From Magnetococcus marinus MC-1 (GTDB lineage Bacteria > Pseudomonadota > Magnetococcia > Magnetococcales > Magnetococcaceae): a stretch of DNA of 64,000 bases. The DNA is taken from positions 897,501 through 961,500 of the forward strand of contig NC_008576.1 in assembly GCF_000014865.1 (NCBI RefSeq). The letters are read 5' to 3'. Shown in pieces: positions 7,449-17,292 of this stretch; the stretch's first letter is position 1, and each line of letters opens with the position of its first letter. Position numbers and translations under genes: made by a program. The notes under the pieces were generated by a model. That model saw nothing but the letters and a program-made list of their open reading frames with translations, was not told the DNA's origin and ran no database searches.

Positions 7449-9866
7449 GTGACGTCCCATTCTACCCCGCATCCCGGCATGGCGCCTCCCCTTTCCCCGG
7501 TGGATCAGGGGGGGGTGAACGCCCTGCTTGAGCGTTTGCAGAAGGGCTATGCGCAACGCATTACAGGGCACATTAAAATCCCGGCGCAAGCGGCCCGCTA
7601 TGCGCCGTTCCCCGAAGGATTGGATGCCTCGATTGTTGCCGCTTTACAAGGGCGTGGGGTGCAGCAGCTCTACACTCACCAGCGGGGGTGTTGGGATGCT
7701 CTGGCCGCTGGTGAGCATGTGGTGGTGGTGACCCCAACCGCATCAGGTAAAACCCTCTGCTATAATCTGCCGGTGTTGCAAGGGGTCCGCCAGCGTCAGG
7801 CGAAAGCGCTTTACCTTTTTCCAACGAAGGCATTAGCACAAGATCAACTGGCAGAGCTGCTGGAGCTTAACCGTCAGCAGTCCCTTGGGGTTAAAGTGTT
7901 TACCTTTGATGGTGACACCCCTGCGGATGCCCGTAAAGCGGTGCGGAGCAAAGGGGATATTGTGATCTCCAACCCGGATATGTTGCATCAGGGGGTGCTT
8001 CCCCACCACACCAAATGGGCGCAATTTTTTGAAAGTCTTGCCTATGTGGTAATTGATGAGACCCACACCTACCGGGGGGTTTTTGGGTCGCATATGGCCA
8101 ACCTGTTGCGGCGCTTAAAACGTATTTGCGCGTTCTATCGGGTAAAGCCCCAATTTATTTTTTGCTCCGCCACCATCGCCAATCCTCAGCAACTGGCCGA
8201 GGCCCTGTTGCAAGCGCCGGTGACGGCCATTACCGAAAGTGGCGCGCCAAGTGGTGAAAAGAGCATTCTGCTCTGGAATCCGCCTGTGGTAAATGAAGAT
8301 CTGGGGATCCGTGCCTCGGCCCGCTCCCAGAGTACGCAATTGGCGCATATGGCGGTCGACCATGGGGTGAAGACCATTGTGTTTACCCGTACGCGCCTGA
8401 TGGTGGAGGTTATTACCAAATATTTAAAGGATATTTTTGATAAAGATCCCCGCCGTCCCGAACGCATTGCCGCCTACCGGGGGGGCTATCTGCCCAGCGA
8501 ACGGCGCCATGTCGAGCAAAAACTGCGGGAGGGGGATGTAAGCTGTGTGGTGGCGACCTCTGCCTTGGAGTTGGGGGTGGATATTGGGGATCTGGCCTGT
8601 TGTGTGCTCAACGGCTATCCCGGTTCCATCGCGGCGACCTGGCAACGTTTGGGGCGGGCTGGGCGGCGCAATCAACCCGCATTGGGGATATTGGTGGGGG
8701 CCAGCGATGCCTTGGATCAATTTATTGTGCGGCATCCCGATTTTTTTAGCGCAGCCTCGCCGGAACAGGCGCGTATTGCCCCAGATCAGCTTTTAATCTT
8801 ACTTGACCATGTGCGTTGTGCGGCTTTTGAGCTGCCCTTTAAGGATGGGGAGTCGTTTGGCAAAGAGGTGCTGGTGGAGCTGCTGGGTTATTTAGAAGAG
8901 GAGGGGGTGTTGCACCATGAGGGCAACCAGTGGCACTGGAACGCCGATAGCTATCCAGCCAACAGTGTCAGCTTGCGCTCGGTGGCCGATGGTAACTTTG
9001 TGGTGATTGATCGGACCGATGGTGGTCAACGGGTGGTGGCGGAAGTAGACTACAGTGCCGCAGCCATGACCCTCTATGAAAAGGCCATCTATATGATCCA
9101 AGCGACACCCTATCAGGTGGAGCAGCTGGATTGGGAGGGGCGTAAGGCATTTGTTAAGCGAACCAAAGCAGACTACTACACCGATGCCATCGACTATACC
9201 AAACTCAAGATTCTAGACCGCTTTGAAGGCGAGGATCGCGCTGGCATAGAAAAGGGGCATGGTGAGGTACACCTGGTGCGGCGGGTCGCAGGGTTTAAAA
9301 AAATTCGTTACTATACCCATGAGAATGTTGGCTTTGGGCAGATTCATTTGCCGGATCAAGAGATGCACACCACCGCCCTCTGGTGGCGGATGCAGGCCCA
9401 AGTGTTGGAGGCGGCCTTTGCCAACCGTTGGCAGGCACTGAGCGGATTTTTGGGGGCGGCGTATGCGTTGCATACGGTGGCGGCCGTGCGGGTAATGGCC
9501 GAGCGGGGGGATCTGGGGCGGGCTGTCGGGGATGATCAGGCAGGTTGGTCGGCAACCCAAGACGCCAACCGGCGGGGAGGCTTGCGCGATGCCGAAGGTC
9601 AACCCCTAACGCTAGAAAATTTATGCGGAACTTTTGCCCCTACCCTGTTTCTATATGATAATTACCCCGGTGGTATCGGTTTTAGCGAACCCCTTTACCA
9701 ATGGGCTGAGCAGATTGTTGAGGATGGCTTAAACCTGGTCCAGCGGTGCGCGTGTAAGCAGGGCTGTCCGGCTTGCGTCGGCGCTTTGTTGGATGCCGAG
9801 GAACAACGGGCTAACGGACCCCGTGATGCCGCTATAAAGGTGTTGCAACTGTTGTCAAGATCTTGA
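7449..9866 (+). CDS. MrfA/YprA-type DEAD/DEAH-box helicase with DUF1998 domain
   Basis: An 805-residue superfamily 2 helicase. Visible motifs are Walker A TPTASGKTL, the DETH box (VIDETHTYRG), SAT (FCSATIANPQ) and motif VI QRLGRAGRR. The C-terminal DUF1998 region carries four cysteines in RCACKQGCPACVG, the metal-binding signature of the MrfA/YprA group. Bacillus MrfA takes part in repair of mitomycin C damage, so a DNA-repair role is likely here, by family knowledge only. The start is a GTG with AGGAGA 8 bases upstream. The gene appears to stand alone, with 123 bases to the next gene. Confidence 0.9.
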   Translation: MTSHSTPHPGMAPPLSPVDQGGVNALLERLQKGYAQRITGHIKIPAQAARYAPFPEGLDASIVAALQGRGVQQLYTHQRGCWDALAAGEHVVVVTPTASGKTLCYNLPVLQGVRQRQAKALYLFPTKALAQDQLAELLELNRQQSLGVKVFTFDGDTPADARKAVRSKGDIVISNPDMLHQGVLPHHTKWAQFFESLAYVVIDETHTYRGVFGSHMANLLRRLKRICAFYRVKPQFIFCSATIANPQQLAEALLQAPVTAITESGAPSGEKSILLWNPPVVNEDLGIRASARSQSTQLAHMAVDHGVKTIVFTRTRLMVEVITKYLKDIFDKDPRRPERIAAYRGGYLPSERRHVEQKLREGDVSCVVATSALELGVDIGDLACCVLNGYPGSIAATWQRLGRAGRRNQPALGILVGASDALDQFIVRHPDFFSAASPEQARIAPDQLLILLDHVRCAAFELPFKDGESFGKEVLVELLGYLEEEGVLHHEGNQWHWNADSYPANSVSLRSVADGNFVVIDRTDGGQRVVAEVDYSAAAMTLYEKAIYMIQATPYQVEQLDWEGRKAFVKRTKADYYTDAIDYTKLKILDRFEGEDRAGIEKGHGEVHLVRRVAGFKKIRYYTHENVGFGQIHLPDQEMHTTALWWRMQAQVLEAAFANRWQALSGFLGAAYALHTVAAVRVMAERGDLGRAVGDDQAGWSATQDANRRGGLRDAEGQPLTLENLCGTFAPTLFLYDNYPGGIGFSEPLYQWAEQIVEDGLNLVQRCACKQGCPACVGALLDAEEQRANGPRDAAIKVLQLLSRS

Positions 9867-9942
9867 ATTATGAATGTATTTGTGTGATGATGAGCGGTTT
9901 GTTAAGCCTGTTTACTGGCCACGCTACAACGGCGAAACAGGT

Positions 9943-9954
9943 TGACCGAGGTCA
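9943..9954. promoter_or_regulatory. Operator-like palindrome upstream of the PhnD-like gene
   Basis: TGACC-GA-GGTCA is a perfect inverted repeat of 5-base arms lying 35 bases before the start codon at 9990. It may be an operator. No regulator is identified, and short palindromes also arise by chance. Confidence 0.25.
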
Positions 9955-9989
9955 GCTAACGGTAATTATTCTGTTGTACGGAGAACTTT

Positions 9990-10847
9990 ATGTCCCCATT
10001 CATTCGGCTGTTGGGGGTGGCGATAGGTTTGTTACTGCCATTATTTCCGCTGCATGCGCAAGAGGAAAAACCTCTGACGTTGGGGTTTATGCCCTATTTA
10101 AGTAGCGCCAGTTTGCTGGAAAAATATACCCCACTTGTGCGCTATTTAGGGGAACAACTGGGCCGGCCTGTACATATTAAAATTGCACGTAACTATCAGG
10201 AACACATCGAACAAATTGGTGAGAATAAGCTAGATATAGCCTTTTTAGGGGGCAGCCCCTATGTGGCGGTTACAGACCACTATGGCAAAAAACCATTGCT
10301 GGTACGCTACGCCTTTGATGGCACGCCCTATTTTCGCGCGGTTATTGTTGTGAGCAACAACAGTCCCATAACCAGCTTGGATCAGTTAGCCGGTAAGCGT
10401 ATGGCATTTGGCAACATCAACTCGACCCTGAGCAGTCAGGTGCCTCTCTATATGATCATGCAAAAAGGGGTGCGGCTGGCCCAGTTGGCCACCTATAAAC
10501 ATCTGCGCAATCATGAGAATGTGTTGCTAGGGGTTGCCTTTGGAGAGTTTGATGCCGGCGCTGTGGCCGAAGAAGTTTATCGTGAATCCATGGGGTTAGA
10601 TCTGCATCTGTTGGCAACCTCGCCCCTGCTTTCGACCCATCTGTTTGTTACCCGTAGTGATATGCCTGCGGCGCTACAAGCGCGCATCCGTCAACTGCTG
10701 ATGCAGTTGCATACCACCGAGCAGGGGCTTGGTGTGCTGCAAAGCATTAACCGTAAATTAACCGCCTTTGTTTCGGTTAAGGATAGTGATTATGACTTGC
10801 ACCGCACCATTTTGCGGGAAGTCCTACCTGTTTTGCAGCAACCGTGA
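9990..10847 (+). CDS. PhnD-like phosphate/phosphonate-type periplasmic binding protein
   Basis: A 285-residue periplasmic solute-binding protein with a clear signal peptide (hydrophobic core GVAIGLLLPLFPL, cleavage near LHAQ). The mature part begins PLTLGFMPYLSSASLLEKYTPL. It carries the family's hinge features FLGGSPYVAV and FDAGAVAEEVY of the PhnD/phosphite-binding group. No permease or ATPase gene accompanies it. Instead it overlaps by 4 bases (ATGA) a membrane sensor gene, so it probably serves as the ligand-binding partner of that sensor rather than in uptake. The ligand is unknown. The ribosome site GGAGAA lies 4 bases before the ATG. Confidence 0.85.
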   Translation: MSPFIRLLGVAIGLLLPLFPLHAQEEKPLTLGFMPYLSSASLLEKYTPLVRYLGEQLGRPVHIKIARNYQEHIEQIGENKLDIAFLGGSPYVAVTDHYGKKPLLVRYAFDGTPYFRAVIVVSNNSPITSLDQLAGKRMAFGNINSTLSSQVPLYMIMQKGVRLAQLATYKHLRNHENVLLGVAFGEFDAGAVAEEVYRESMGLDLHLLATSPLLSTHLFVTRSDMPAALQARIRQLLMQLHTTEQGLGVLQSINRKLTAFVSVKDSDYDLHRTILREVLPVLQQP

Positions 10848-12385
10848 TGCGCCCCTCGTTTACCATGAAGCAAGGCATCATGCTGGGAACCATTTTGCTG
10901 GTTCTCTCTGTGCTGGTGAGTGGCATTGTGTATGGGATCTATCAGCAGCAGAAGCACGAACGCTACAAGTACGAAACTCAGCGTATCCATGCTGAGTTAG
11001 AGTTGATTGGTGACTTTCTTGGTGATGCGATGTCGCGTCATGACTATATTGAAGCCAAGCAACTGCTGGCCCGTTGGTTTAACAATCATCAAGATATCTC
11101 CCTTTTTCAAGCCACCTTTACCAATGGGCAACCCCTCTTTCACCAGCAGCGGGGTGGCTATAGCGAGCAGGATCAAGTGGACCAACTACAGGTCCATTTT
11201 TCCGACAATGAGCTCCAGCTAAAATTGGCCTACCTAAGCCGTGACATGCACGCAAGCTTGCGCACGCTCCAACAGCAACTGCTAGGCTTTTCGCTCATCA
11301 TGGTGCTGCTGACCGGCGGGCTGCTTTGGTACTTGCTGTTTCGTTGGACGCTGCGACCGATGGAGGCTGAAGTTGCACGACGAACCCAAGATTTAAGCCA
11401 AAGCCTCTCCTTTCTTGACAGTATGTTGGATGCCACCGCTACCCAAATCGTGATTGTGGATCACGAGGGGGTAATCGTCACCACCAACCGTGCTTGGCGT
11501 GAGAATAATCCCCAGTTGGAACAGGCCTCCTACGGGGTGGGTCGCTCCTTTTTTGAGATCTATCCGGCCTCCTGGTTTGGCCAAGGAGAAGAAAATTATG
11601 GGCGGCAAGGTATTGAGCAGGTGTTGCGTGGCGAGCGGCAACGTTTTGTGCTTGAGTATGAGTGTAGCTATAGCAAAGCGCGTCGCTGGTACAGCTTGCG
11701 GGCCTATCAAGTCCCATGGCAGGGGCCGCCACGGGTTGTGATCAGCCAGGAAAATATCACCAATATTAAACTGGTGCAGGCGGCGCTGGAGGCGAACCAA
11801 AAACAGTTGGAGACGCTCAATCGCCACTATCGACTGGTTAGTCAATGCCATATCGCGGTCGCACAAAGTGTGGATGAAGAGGCTTTATTAAAAGAGATTT
11901 GTCACATTATTGCCCATCAGGGGGGCTATTCTCTGGTGTGGATCGGAATGGCTGAGCAGGGGGGGGAACAGCGCGTGATCCCGGTGGCGTGGCACGGTTT
12001 TGAGCAAAGCTATATGGAAAAACTCTGTGTGCGCTGGGATGATTCGTTGTTGGGGCGCGGCCCCGCTGGCCGTGCCATACGGGAAAATCGACCCGTTATC
12101 GTGGATGATATTGAGACAGACCCACGCTTTAAACCATGGTTGAATAGTGCAAAAAGTCAAAATTTCTCTACCTGTGCGTCCTTTCCTTTAGGGGATGAGA
12201 GCGGCAGTTTTGGGGTGTTATCGCTCTATTCTCAACAGCAAGGGGTGTTTGGCCCTGATGAGTCCATGCTCTTTTCAGAATTGGCCAGCACGCTTTCCCA
12301 GGGGCTCTATACCTTGCGAGGGCAGGCTCGGCTAAAGTTAAATCGCCAAACAACCCTAACATTCCGTGAGGAGCAAGCGCGCTGA
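10844..12385 (+). CDS. Membrane PAS-GAF sensor protein without a recognisable output domain
   Basis: A 513-residue protein with two membrane helices (about 10-30 and 145-165) flanking a periplasmic region of about 115 residues. In the cytoplasm a PAS domain follows (about 190-305, beginning FLDSMLDATATQIVIVDHEG), then a short coiled linker and a GAF domain (about 325-490, with ICHIIAHQGGYSLVWIG). The protein ends with a basic helix at residue 513. There is no histidine kinase, GGDEF, EAL or methyl-accepting region, and none is visible in any frame downstream to 12451. It is either complete and works through protein contacts, or it lost its C-terminal output. Translation is coupled to the PhnD-like gene by an ATGA overlap. 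Confidence 0.82.
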   Translation: MMRPSFTMKQGIMLGTILLVLSVLVSGIVYGIYQQQKHERYKYETQRIHAELELIGDFLGDAMSRHDYIEAKQLLARWFNNHQDISLFQATFTNGQPLFHQQRGGYSEQDQVDQLQVHFSDNELQLKLAYLSRDMHASLRTLQQQLLGFSLIMVLLTGGLLWYLLFRWTLRPMEAEVARRTQDLSQSLSFLDSMLDATATQIVIVDHEGVIVTTNRAWRENNPQLEQASYGVGRSFFEIYPASWFGQGEENYGRQGIEQVLRGERQRFVLEYECSYSKARRWYSLRAYQVPWQGPPRVVISQENITNIKLVQAALEANQKQLETLNRHYRLVSQCHIAVAQSVDEEALLKEICHIIAHQGGYSLVWIGMAEQGGEQRVIPVAWHGFEQSYMEKLCVRWDDSLLGRGPAGRAIRENRPVIVDDIETDPRFKPWLNSAKSQNFSTCASFPLGDESGSFGVLSLYSQQQGVFGPDESMLFSELASTLSQGLYTLRGQARLKLNRQTTLTFREEQAR

Positions 12386-12451
12386 ATGGATGGCTGGCGG
12401 AGGATGTGGAGAAGCCCCAGCTTGGGTGGTGGCAGTGCGGTTGGGTTGGCG

Positions 12452-13231
12452 TTAAAGCGTCGGGCGGTTCCAGTGGTCGGCTAAGGCTTGGAGTAGAGAT
12501 TCTGCCGTCGCCTGAGGGGCAATAACATGGGCAGCAAACCCAAGGGAGGCCATACGTTCAGCGGTCACTGGGCTTAGCGCGGCCAGCACCATCTCTGCGG
12601 GTTCCAAAGCTTGCGAGATCAAGAGTTCAAAAAAGGTGGTTGCGGTGCGGCTGCTAAAAAACAGGGCCGCATCCACCCGTTTTTCACGCAAGTAGCGGTG
12701 CGCTTGCGCACTCAACTGTTGGGCCGGTAGCGCCCGGTAGGCGGCAACCATGGTGACGCGGTGGTCGTCGTTTTCCAGCCCATCAATCAACGTTTCACGA
12801 CCAATAGCGGCACGGGGAAAGAGAAAATGGCGCCCCTTGCCCTGCCATTGATTAATCGCCTCGGCCAAGGCTTCGCCATCAAAGCGGCTGCTGGGTTGAC
12901 AGACCGTTGCCCCGCCCGCCCGCAGCAGTTCCGCCGTCTTGGGGCCAACGGCAAAACAGGGTGGGGTGCCAGAGAGGGGTTGTGCTTGGGCGGCCAAGGC
13001 ATCCAGATAGGCGCGGGCCGCATTGGCACTGGTGATGAGTACACCATCAAAGCTGTGGATGGCCGCTATGGCTTGCTGCAAAGGCTGGCTATCCTCGGCA
13101 GGTGCGATATTCAGCATAGGGGTGATGATGGGGGTGCCCCCTGCTTGGAGAATCAACAGGGCGGTGGCATCTGCCTCGGGTTGAGGGCGGGTTACCAGGA
13201 TGGTGCGCTGGTGCAGTGCAGGTGTTGCCAT
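12452..13231 (-). CDS. hemD: Uroporphyrinogen-III synthase
   Basis: A 259-residue protein that closes hydroxymethylbilane into uroporphyrinogen III with inversion of ring D, in heme and siroheme synthesis. The sequence is weakly conserved as usual, but shows the two-domain HemD pattern with TRPQPEAD near the start, LITSANAARAYLDAL, FAVGPKTAELL and LFFSSRTATTFFELL. It lies 70 bases downstream of hemC on the same strand, which supports the call. A G-rich ribosome site precedes the ATG. Confidence 0.9.
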   Translation of the reverse strand: MATPALHQRTILVTRPQPEADATALLILQAGGTPIITPMLNIAPAEDSQPLQQAIAAIHSFDGVLITSANAARAYLDALAAQAQPLSGTPPCFAVGPKTAELLRAGGATVCQPSSRFDGEALAEAINQWQGKGRHFLFPRAAIGRETLIDGLENDDHRVTMVAAYRALPAQQLSAQAHRYLREKRVDAALFFSSRTATTFFELLISQALEPAEMVLAALSPVTAERMASLGFAAHVIAPQATAESLLQALADHWNRPTL

Positions 13232-13301
13232 GGTGCCCCCCCATCAATATCCTTAGAACAGAAGAGGCTTAAACCGGGGGGTTAAACCTCTTATTGCCCC
13301 T

Positions 13302-14246
13302 TTAAGACAAGGTGTCCTGGTTGTATACGGCTTGTAGGATGGCACCGCCACCGGCCTCCAGCAGTTGGGTGGCCAATTGCTGTCCCATGCGATAAGCATC
13401 GGCGCGGGGACCCTGACACTGGGCTTGCACCACGCGGCCCCCCTCAACCTCGGCGACCAATCCCCGTAGGGTTAAGGTATCTTCGTGCAGGGTGGCATAA
13501 CCGGCGATGGGTACTTGACAGCCCCCCTCTAGCTTAGCCAAAAAGGCCCGTTCTGCGGTAACACAGCTATGGGTCTCTTTATGGTAGAGCGGGGCAAGCA
13601 GCGTGGCGATGCGGGCATCGTCCACCCGATGTTCGATGCCTACCGCACCTTGGCCCACCGCAGGCAGCATCTCTTCAGGTTCCAAATATTGCACCACGTG
13701 TTCGGTCAGCCCCAGACGTTTTACCCCGGCCGCCGCCAAGATAATGGCATCAAATTGCCCCTCTACCAATTTTTGTATGCGGGTGCCCACATTGCCCCGT
13801 AACCAATCCAGACGCAGATCCGGACGTTTGGCCTTGATCTGGCTTTGGCGCCGCAGCGAAGAGGAACCAATCAGAGCGCCCTGGGGCAGTTCAGCCAAAC
13901 TCTGGTAGTGGATGGAGAGTAGCGCATCGCGGGGGTCCTCGCGCTTGAGGATGGGACCTAGCATAAGGCCATCGGGAAATTCGGCGGGCACATCTTTCAT
14001 AGAGTGGACGGCCAGATCGACGCGGCCATCAAGCATCGCCTCTTCCAGTTCTTTAACAAACAGACCTTTGCCACCCACTTTGGCAAGGGGGACATCTAAA
14101 ATTTTATCCCCTTTGGTTTTGATAAGCTCCAGCTCCACGATAATACCGGGATGGTGCGCTTGAAGTTGGGACTTTACCCATTCAGCCTGCCACACCGCCA
14201 AGGCGCTACCACGGGTACCGATACGAACCAGTTGTGGGTCACTCAA
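13302..14246 (-). CDS. hemC: Porphobilinogen deaminase (hydroxymethylbilane synthase)
   Basis: A 314-residue cytoplasmic enzyme that joins four porphobilinogen units into hydroxymethylbilane. It carries the typical start VRIGTRGSALAVWQAEWV, the stretch VHSMKDVPAEFPDGL, LRRQSQIKAKRPDL, and the cofactor cysteine in LEGGCQVPIAGYA. The length is normal. The start is an uncommon TTG, supported by AAGGAG 8 bases upstream and by the conserved N-terminus beginning right there. It is followed by hemD, so the pair forms a heme operon. Confidence 0.96.
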   Translation of the reverse strand: MSDPQLVRIGTRGSALAVWQAEWVKSQLQAHHPGIIVELELIKTKGDKILDVPLAKVGGKGLFVKELEEAMLDGRVDLAVHSMKDVPAEFPDGLMLGPILKREDPRDALLSIHYQSLAELPQGALIGSSSLRRQSQIKAKRPDLRLDWLRGNVGTRIQKLVEGQFDAIILAAAGVKRLGLTEHVVQYLEPEEMLPAVGQGAVGIEHRVDDARIATLLAPLYHKETHSCVTAERAFLAKLEGGCQVPIAGYATLHEDTLTLRGLVAEVEGGRVVQAQCQGPRADAYRMGQQLATQLLEAGGGAILQAVYNQDTLS

Positions 14247-14362
14247 GATGCTACTCCTTGATCAATATATTCATCCAGATGCCCCGCATTGTGCCGTTTA
14301 TGAACACAGATGTCCATCCGTCGTGGTGGAGATCTGGCAACAACGCGGGGGTATGCCCAAAA

Positions 14363-15283
14363 TTAGTGACTCAATTTGGTTGGATTACTGGCGACATGCT
14401 CTTTAAGTTGAAGCAATTGGTGCTCTAATCCCTTAGCCAGTTGCAGCACATGGCCGGGTTTTTTTTGGCCTGCGTAAAAGACCCCAGGTGTGAGCGGGCG
14501 GTTGGGTAGAGCAAAATAGAGATGGGCCAGCTCTGAGTAGAGCAACGATGCCAAATCATAGACATCCCCTGGTGTCACCTGCTTCGTGGCACTGTGGGCT
14601 AGATCCAACTGCATGCTCTTCACGTTGGCGGCGCGCATAATCTCATGGGTGATGTGAAAACAGGCTAACATTGCGTCGTAGACCTGCACGGGGGTATGGC
14701 TTAAATCCAGGGCGGGTTGCTGTAAGGCGGGATTGCCGCCATACACTCTATTGAGTAGTTGAGCGATTTGCACCGACTGCTCCACCCGTTGAAAAACATC
14801 GCTGGGGATGATTTTTCGTGTAAGCAGCAGGTTGATTTGGCGATTGGCCTGGAACAGCGCCTTGTAAACATCGCTTGGGGTCGCCTTTGCCGGGGCTGCT
14901 TTGACGGCAGCTTGGCCCGCGCCCAGCGCCACTCTACCTTCGGCCAGCAGGGCGCGAGCATGTTCCAGCACCTGTAAGGAGTGACCCGGTGTAATGTTAC
15001 CCTTGGGGGTGAACAGCAGGGGGCGGCGCTCAAGATTGGCCCGTTGGGCGAGCAGGTCGATGATCTTGGACTCGATACTTTCCGCTTGATAAAACACCTC
15101 ACGGGGGGAGGCCCCCTCGATGGGAAGCTCCGGTTGGGTATTGGCTTGGCCGCCCACTTTGACGCGAATGGCCTCCAAATCCTCAGCCAATGCCTGAACC
15201 GAGACCAGCACATCACCCGGGGTGGCCGCCATGCCGAGCACGGGCCAAAGCAACAACAGTAGGGTTAAGATGAGGCGCTGCAT
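14363..15283 (-). CDS. Secreted protein built from about eight repeats with a TPGDVY-like motif, unknown function
   Basis: A 306-residue protein with a signal peptide (LILTLLLLLWPVLGMAA). The mature chain is made of repeats that each start with a motif like TPGDVY, followed by an amphipathic helix. Motifs begin near residues 21 (TPGDVL), 59 (SPREVF), 98 (TPGHSL), 135 (TPSDVY), 159 (IPSDVF), 197 (TPVQVY), 237 (TPGDVY) and 275 (KPGHVL). The spacing is 37-40 residues except for one of 24. I do not recognise a named family. The gene starts 11 bases after the stop of a chemoreceptor gene, so the two are almost certainly cotranscribed. A periplasmic partner of the receptor is a reasonable guess. 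Confidence 0.85.
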   Translation of the reverse strand: MQRLILTLLLLLWPVLGMAATPGDVLVSVQALAEDLEAIRVKVGGQANTQPELPIEGASPREVFYQAESIESKIIDLLAQRANLERRPLLFTPKGNITPGHSLQVLEHARALLAEGRVALGAGQAAVKAAPAKATPSDVYKALFQANRQINLLLTRKIIPSDVFQRVEQSVQIAQLLNRVYGGNPALQQPALDLSHTPVQVYDAMLACFHITHEIMRAANVKSMQLDLAHSATKQVTPGDVYDLASLLYSELAHLYFALPNRPLTPGVFYAGQKKPGHVLQLAKGLEHQLLQLKEHVASNPTKLSH

Positions 15284-15294
15284 GACCGTCCCCC

Positions 15295-17292
15295 TTATGC
15301 GAGTTTAAAGCGCTTCATCATCGCGTCCAGTTCACTGGCGATGGTGGAGACGGATGAGGCATGGTTGTTGACCGTGCCGCTCATGTCGGCAATGCCCACC
15401 GCCGCTTTGCGGGCTTCGACCATATTATGGGCAATCTCTTTAGATGAGGTGGCCGCGATGGCCACATTGCCGCTGATCTCCGCGTTGCCTCGCGTGGCTT
15501 GTTGGACATTGTAGGCCATTTGATCAATGCCGGTGCTTGCTTCGCTCACGCTGCGGGTAACTTCGACAATGCCGGCATTAATCTCGCTCACATTGCGGGT
15601 GACCTCCTCCATGCCTTCGTGGGACTCGATAACGCGACGGCTGACTTCCATGGATTCACGGTTAACGTCATTCATGGAGGTGGAGATGGACTCAATGGAA
15701 CTGCTTTGGATATCCACCGCATTTAAAATCTCTTCGTTTGAGAGGTTTAACCGCTCAATAATGCGTGAGATCTCTTGGCTGGAGTCGGTGGCTTGCAGGG
15801 TTTTTTTCTGGATCTCATCAATCTGTTGGCTGATGGAGCGGGTCGCGTCGGCGGTTTGGCCCGCCAGCTCTTTAACCTCGTTGGCCACCACCGCAAAACC
15901 CTTGCCTGCCTCACCCGCTCCAGCGGCCTCAATAGAGGCGTTTAGGGCCAGCATGTTGGTTTGGTCGGCAATATCATTGATCAACTTCACCACTTTGCCG
16001 ATTTCACGGGTGGATTTAGCCAACTCATTCATGACGGCGGCGTTGCCTTGGGTAATGGCGCTGGCACTGGCCGATTCACTGCTGGCGGCTTTACATTGGG
16101 TGCGCACTTCAACCAGGGAATCGGTCACCCCTTGGACTTCACCGGTCACACTCTCCACACTGTGGGTGGAGCGTTTGGCGGCACTGTTTACATGCTCCAT
16201 GCTGGTGGTTGCCTCCTCTGCGGCGGCGGCCACCGTGCTTAGGTTGGTGGAGGCCTCTTCGGCGGCGGCGGAGATGGTGCTCATGTTGGTCGAAGCCTGC
16301 ATAGAGGCTTGGGCAATGGTCTGCATATTCTCGTCTGAACGTCTGGCTTGGTCTGAGATGGCATCCATGTTGGTGCTCATCTCCTCGGCAGAGGATGCCA
16401 CTTCATCAACCCGTTTACGCATGGTGGTGGCGTTGGATTTCATGGCATTTGCCACGCCGCCCAGGGTCTCTGCGGCACCATTGAGTTGGCCGACGCGATC
16501 CTGAATTTCGGTAAAAATCTGGCGCAAACTCACCACGGTCTCTTGCAACGAGCGTTGCAGCATGCCCACTTCATCGGTGCGGGTAATTTCGCGGTCATAG
16601 CTTAAATCCCCCTTGGCTATGCGATGGGTGACATCCAGCGCCCGTTTGAGGGGAGCAACAATCAGCGTGGTGATGGTCCAGGAGATAGCCAGCGCGAAGA
16701 GGACCGAGACAAGCAACAAAATGACCGTAATGGTAATGGTGCGCTGGCTTGATGCGGCGGCCCCTTGGGCAAAGGCACTGGCTTTTTGCGTGGCAAAATC
16801 GACAATCTCCTTGATGCCGCTCTCAAGCTCGTTGACCACCTCAGCCCCTTTATGCTTAGTAATATCGGCGGCTTTTTCGCGGTTGCCTTCGCGCATGAGG
16901 GCAATGACCTCATCCCGAATGGTTTTCCACCCATTAAAGCGCTCTTCGAGCTTATCAATATCTTCTAGGTCGCCCAAATAGGCTTCTTTGAGGGTGGCGA
17001 AGTCTTGCAGAACATTTTGTTCATAGGCATCCACCTGTTTTTTGGCCTTGTCGATATCCTCTATCCGCTTAGCCAGAGCGACATCCTTCATACTACGGTG
17101 CATACGCACCATATCCCCTTGTACCCGCAGGGCAGCGGTGCTCACGGTATAGGGATGTTTGTAAAGTTTATTGGTATTATCCGCCAGATTTTGCATCTCG
17201 TGCACGGCAAATCCGCCCAACACAAGCATCAGGACAATCACGATGCCAAAGCCAATGGCCAACTTCATGCCAATCCGTACATTTTTAAACAT
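15295..17292 (-). CDS. Methyl-accepting chemotaxis protein
   Basis: A transmembrane chemoreceptor of 665 residues. It has a membrane helix at about 8-30, a periplasmic helical-bundle sensor domain of about 150 residues, a second helix ([18 protein letters not shown]), a HAMP domain and a long cytoplasmic signalling hairpin. The hairpin tip carries the conserved [19 protein letters not shown] and [15 protein letters not shown], which bind CheA and CheW. There is no C-terminal CheR-binding pentapeptide. The start at 17292 (MFKNVRIG) is chosen because GGAGAG lies about 7 bases upstream and the basic, hydrophobic receptor N-terminus begins there; an upstream ATG at 17331 lacks such a site. It is followed by the secreted repeat protein. 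Confidence 0.95.
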   Translation of the reverse strand: MFKNVRIGMKLAIGFGIVIVLMLVLGGFAVHEMQNLADNTNKLYKHPYTVSTAALRVQGDMVRMHRSMKDVALAKRIEDIDKAKKQVDAYEQNVLQDFATLKEAYLGDLEDIDKLEERFNGWKTIRDEVIALMREGNREKAADITKHKGAEVVNELESGIKEIVDFATQKASAFAQGAAASSQRTITITVILLLVSVLFALAISWTITTLIVAPLKRALDVTHRIAKGDLSYDREITRTDEVGMLQRSLQETVVSLRQIFTEIQDRVGQLNGAAETLGGVANAMKSNATTMRKRVDEVASSAEEMSTNMDAISDQARRSDENMQTIAQASMQASTNMSTISAAAEEASTNLSTVAAAAEEATTSMEHVNSAAKRSTHSVESVTGEVQGVTDSLVEVRTQCKAASSESASASAITQGNAAVMNELAKSTREIGKVVKLINDIADQTNMLALNASIEAAGAGEAGKGFAVVANEVKELAGQTADATRSISQQIDEIQKKTLQATDSSQEISRIIERLNLSNEEILNAVDIQSSSIESISTSMNDVNRESMEVSRRVIESHEGMEEVTRNVSEINAGIVEVTRSVSEASTGIDQMAYNVQQATRGNAEISGNVAIAATSSKEIAHNMVEARKAAVGIADMSGTVNNHASSVSTIASELDAMMKRFKLA

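Noticed and set aside
15527-16504. A long plus-strand frame opposite the chemoreceptor
   Set aside because: The minus-strand frame has unmistakable receptor motifs. The opposite frame arises from the Ala/Ser/Thr-rich coiled coil and has no supporting signals.
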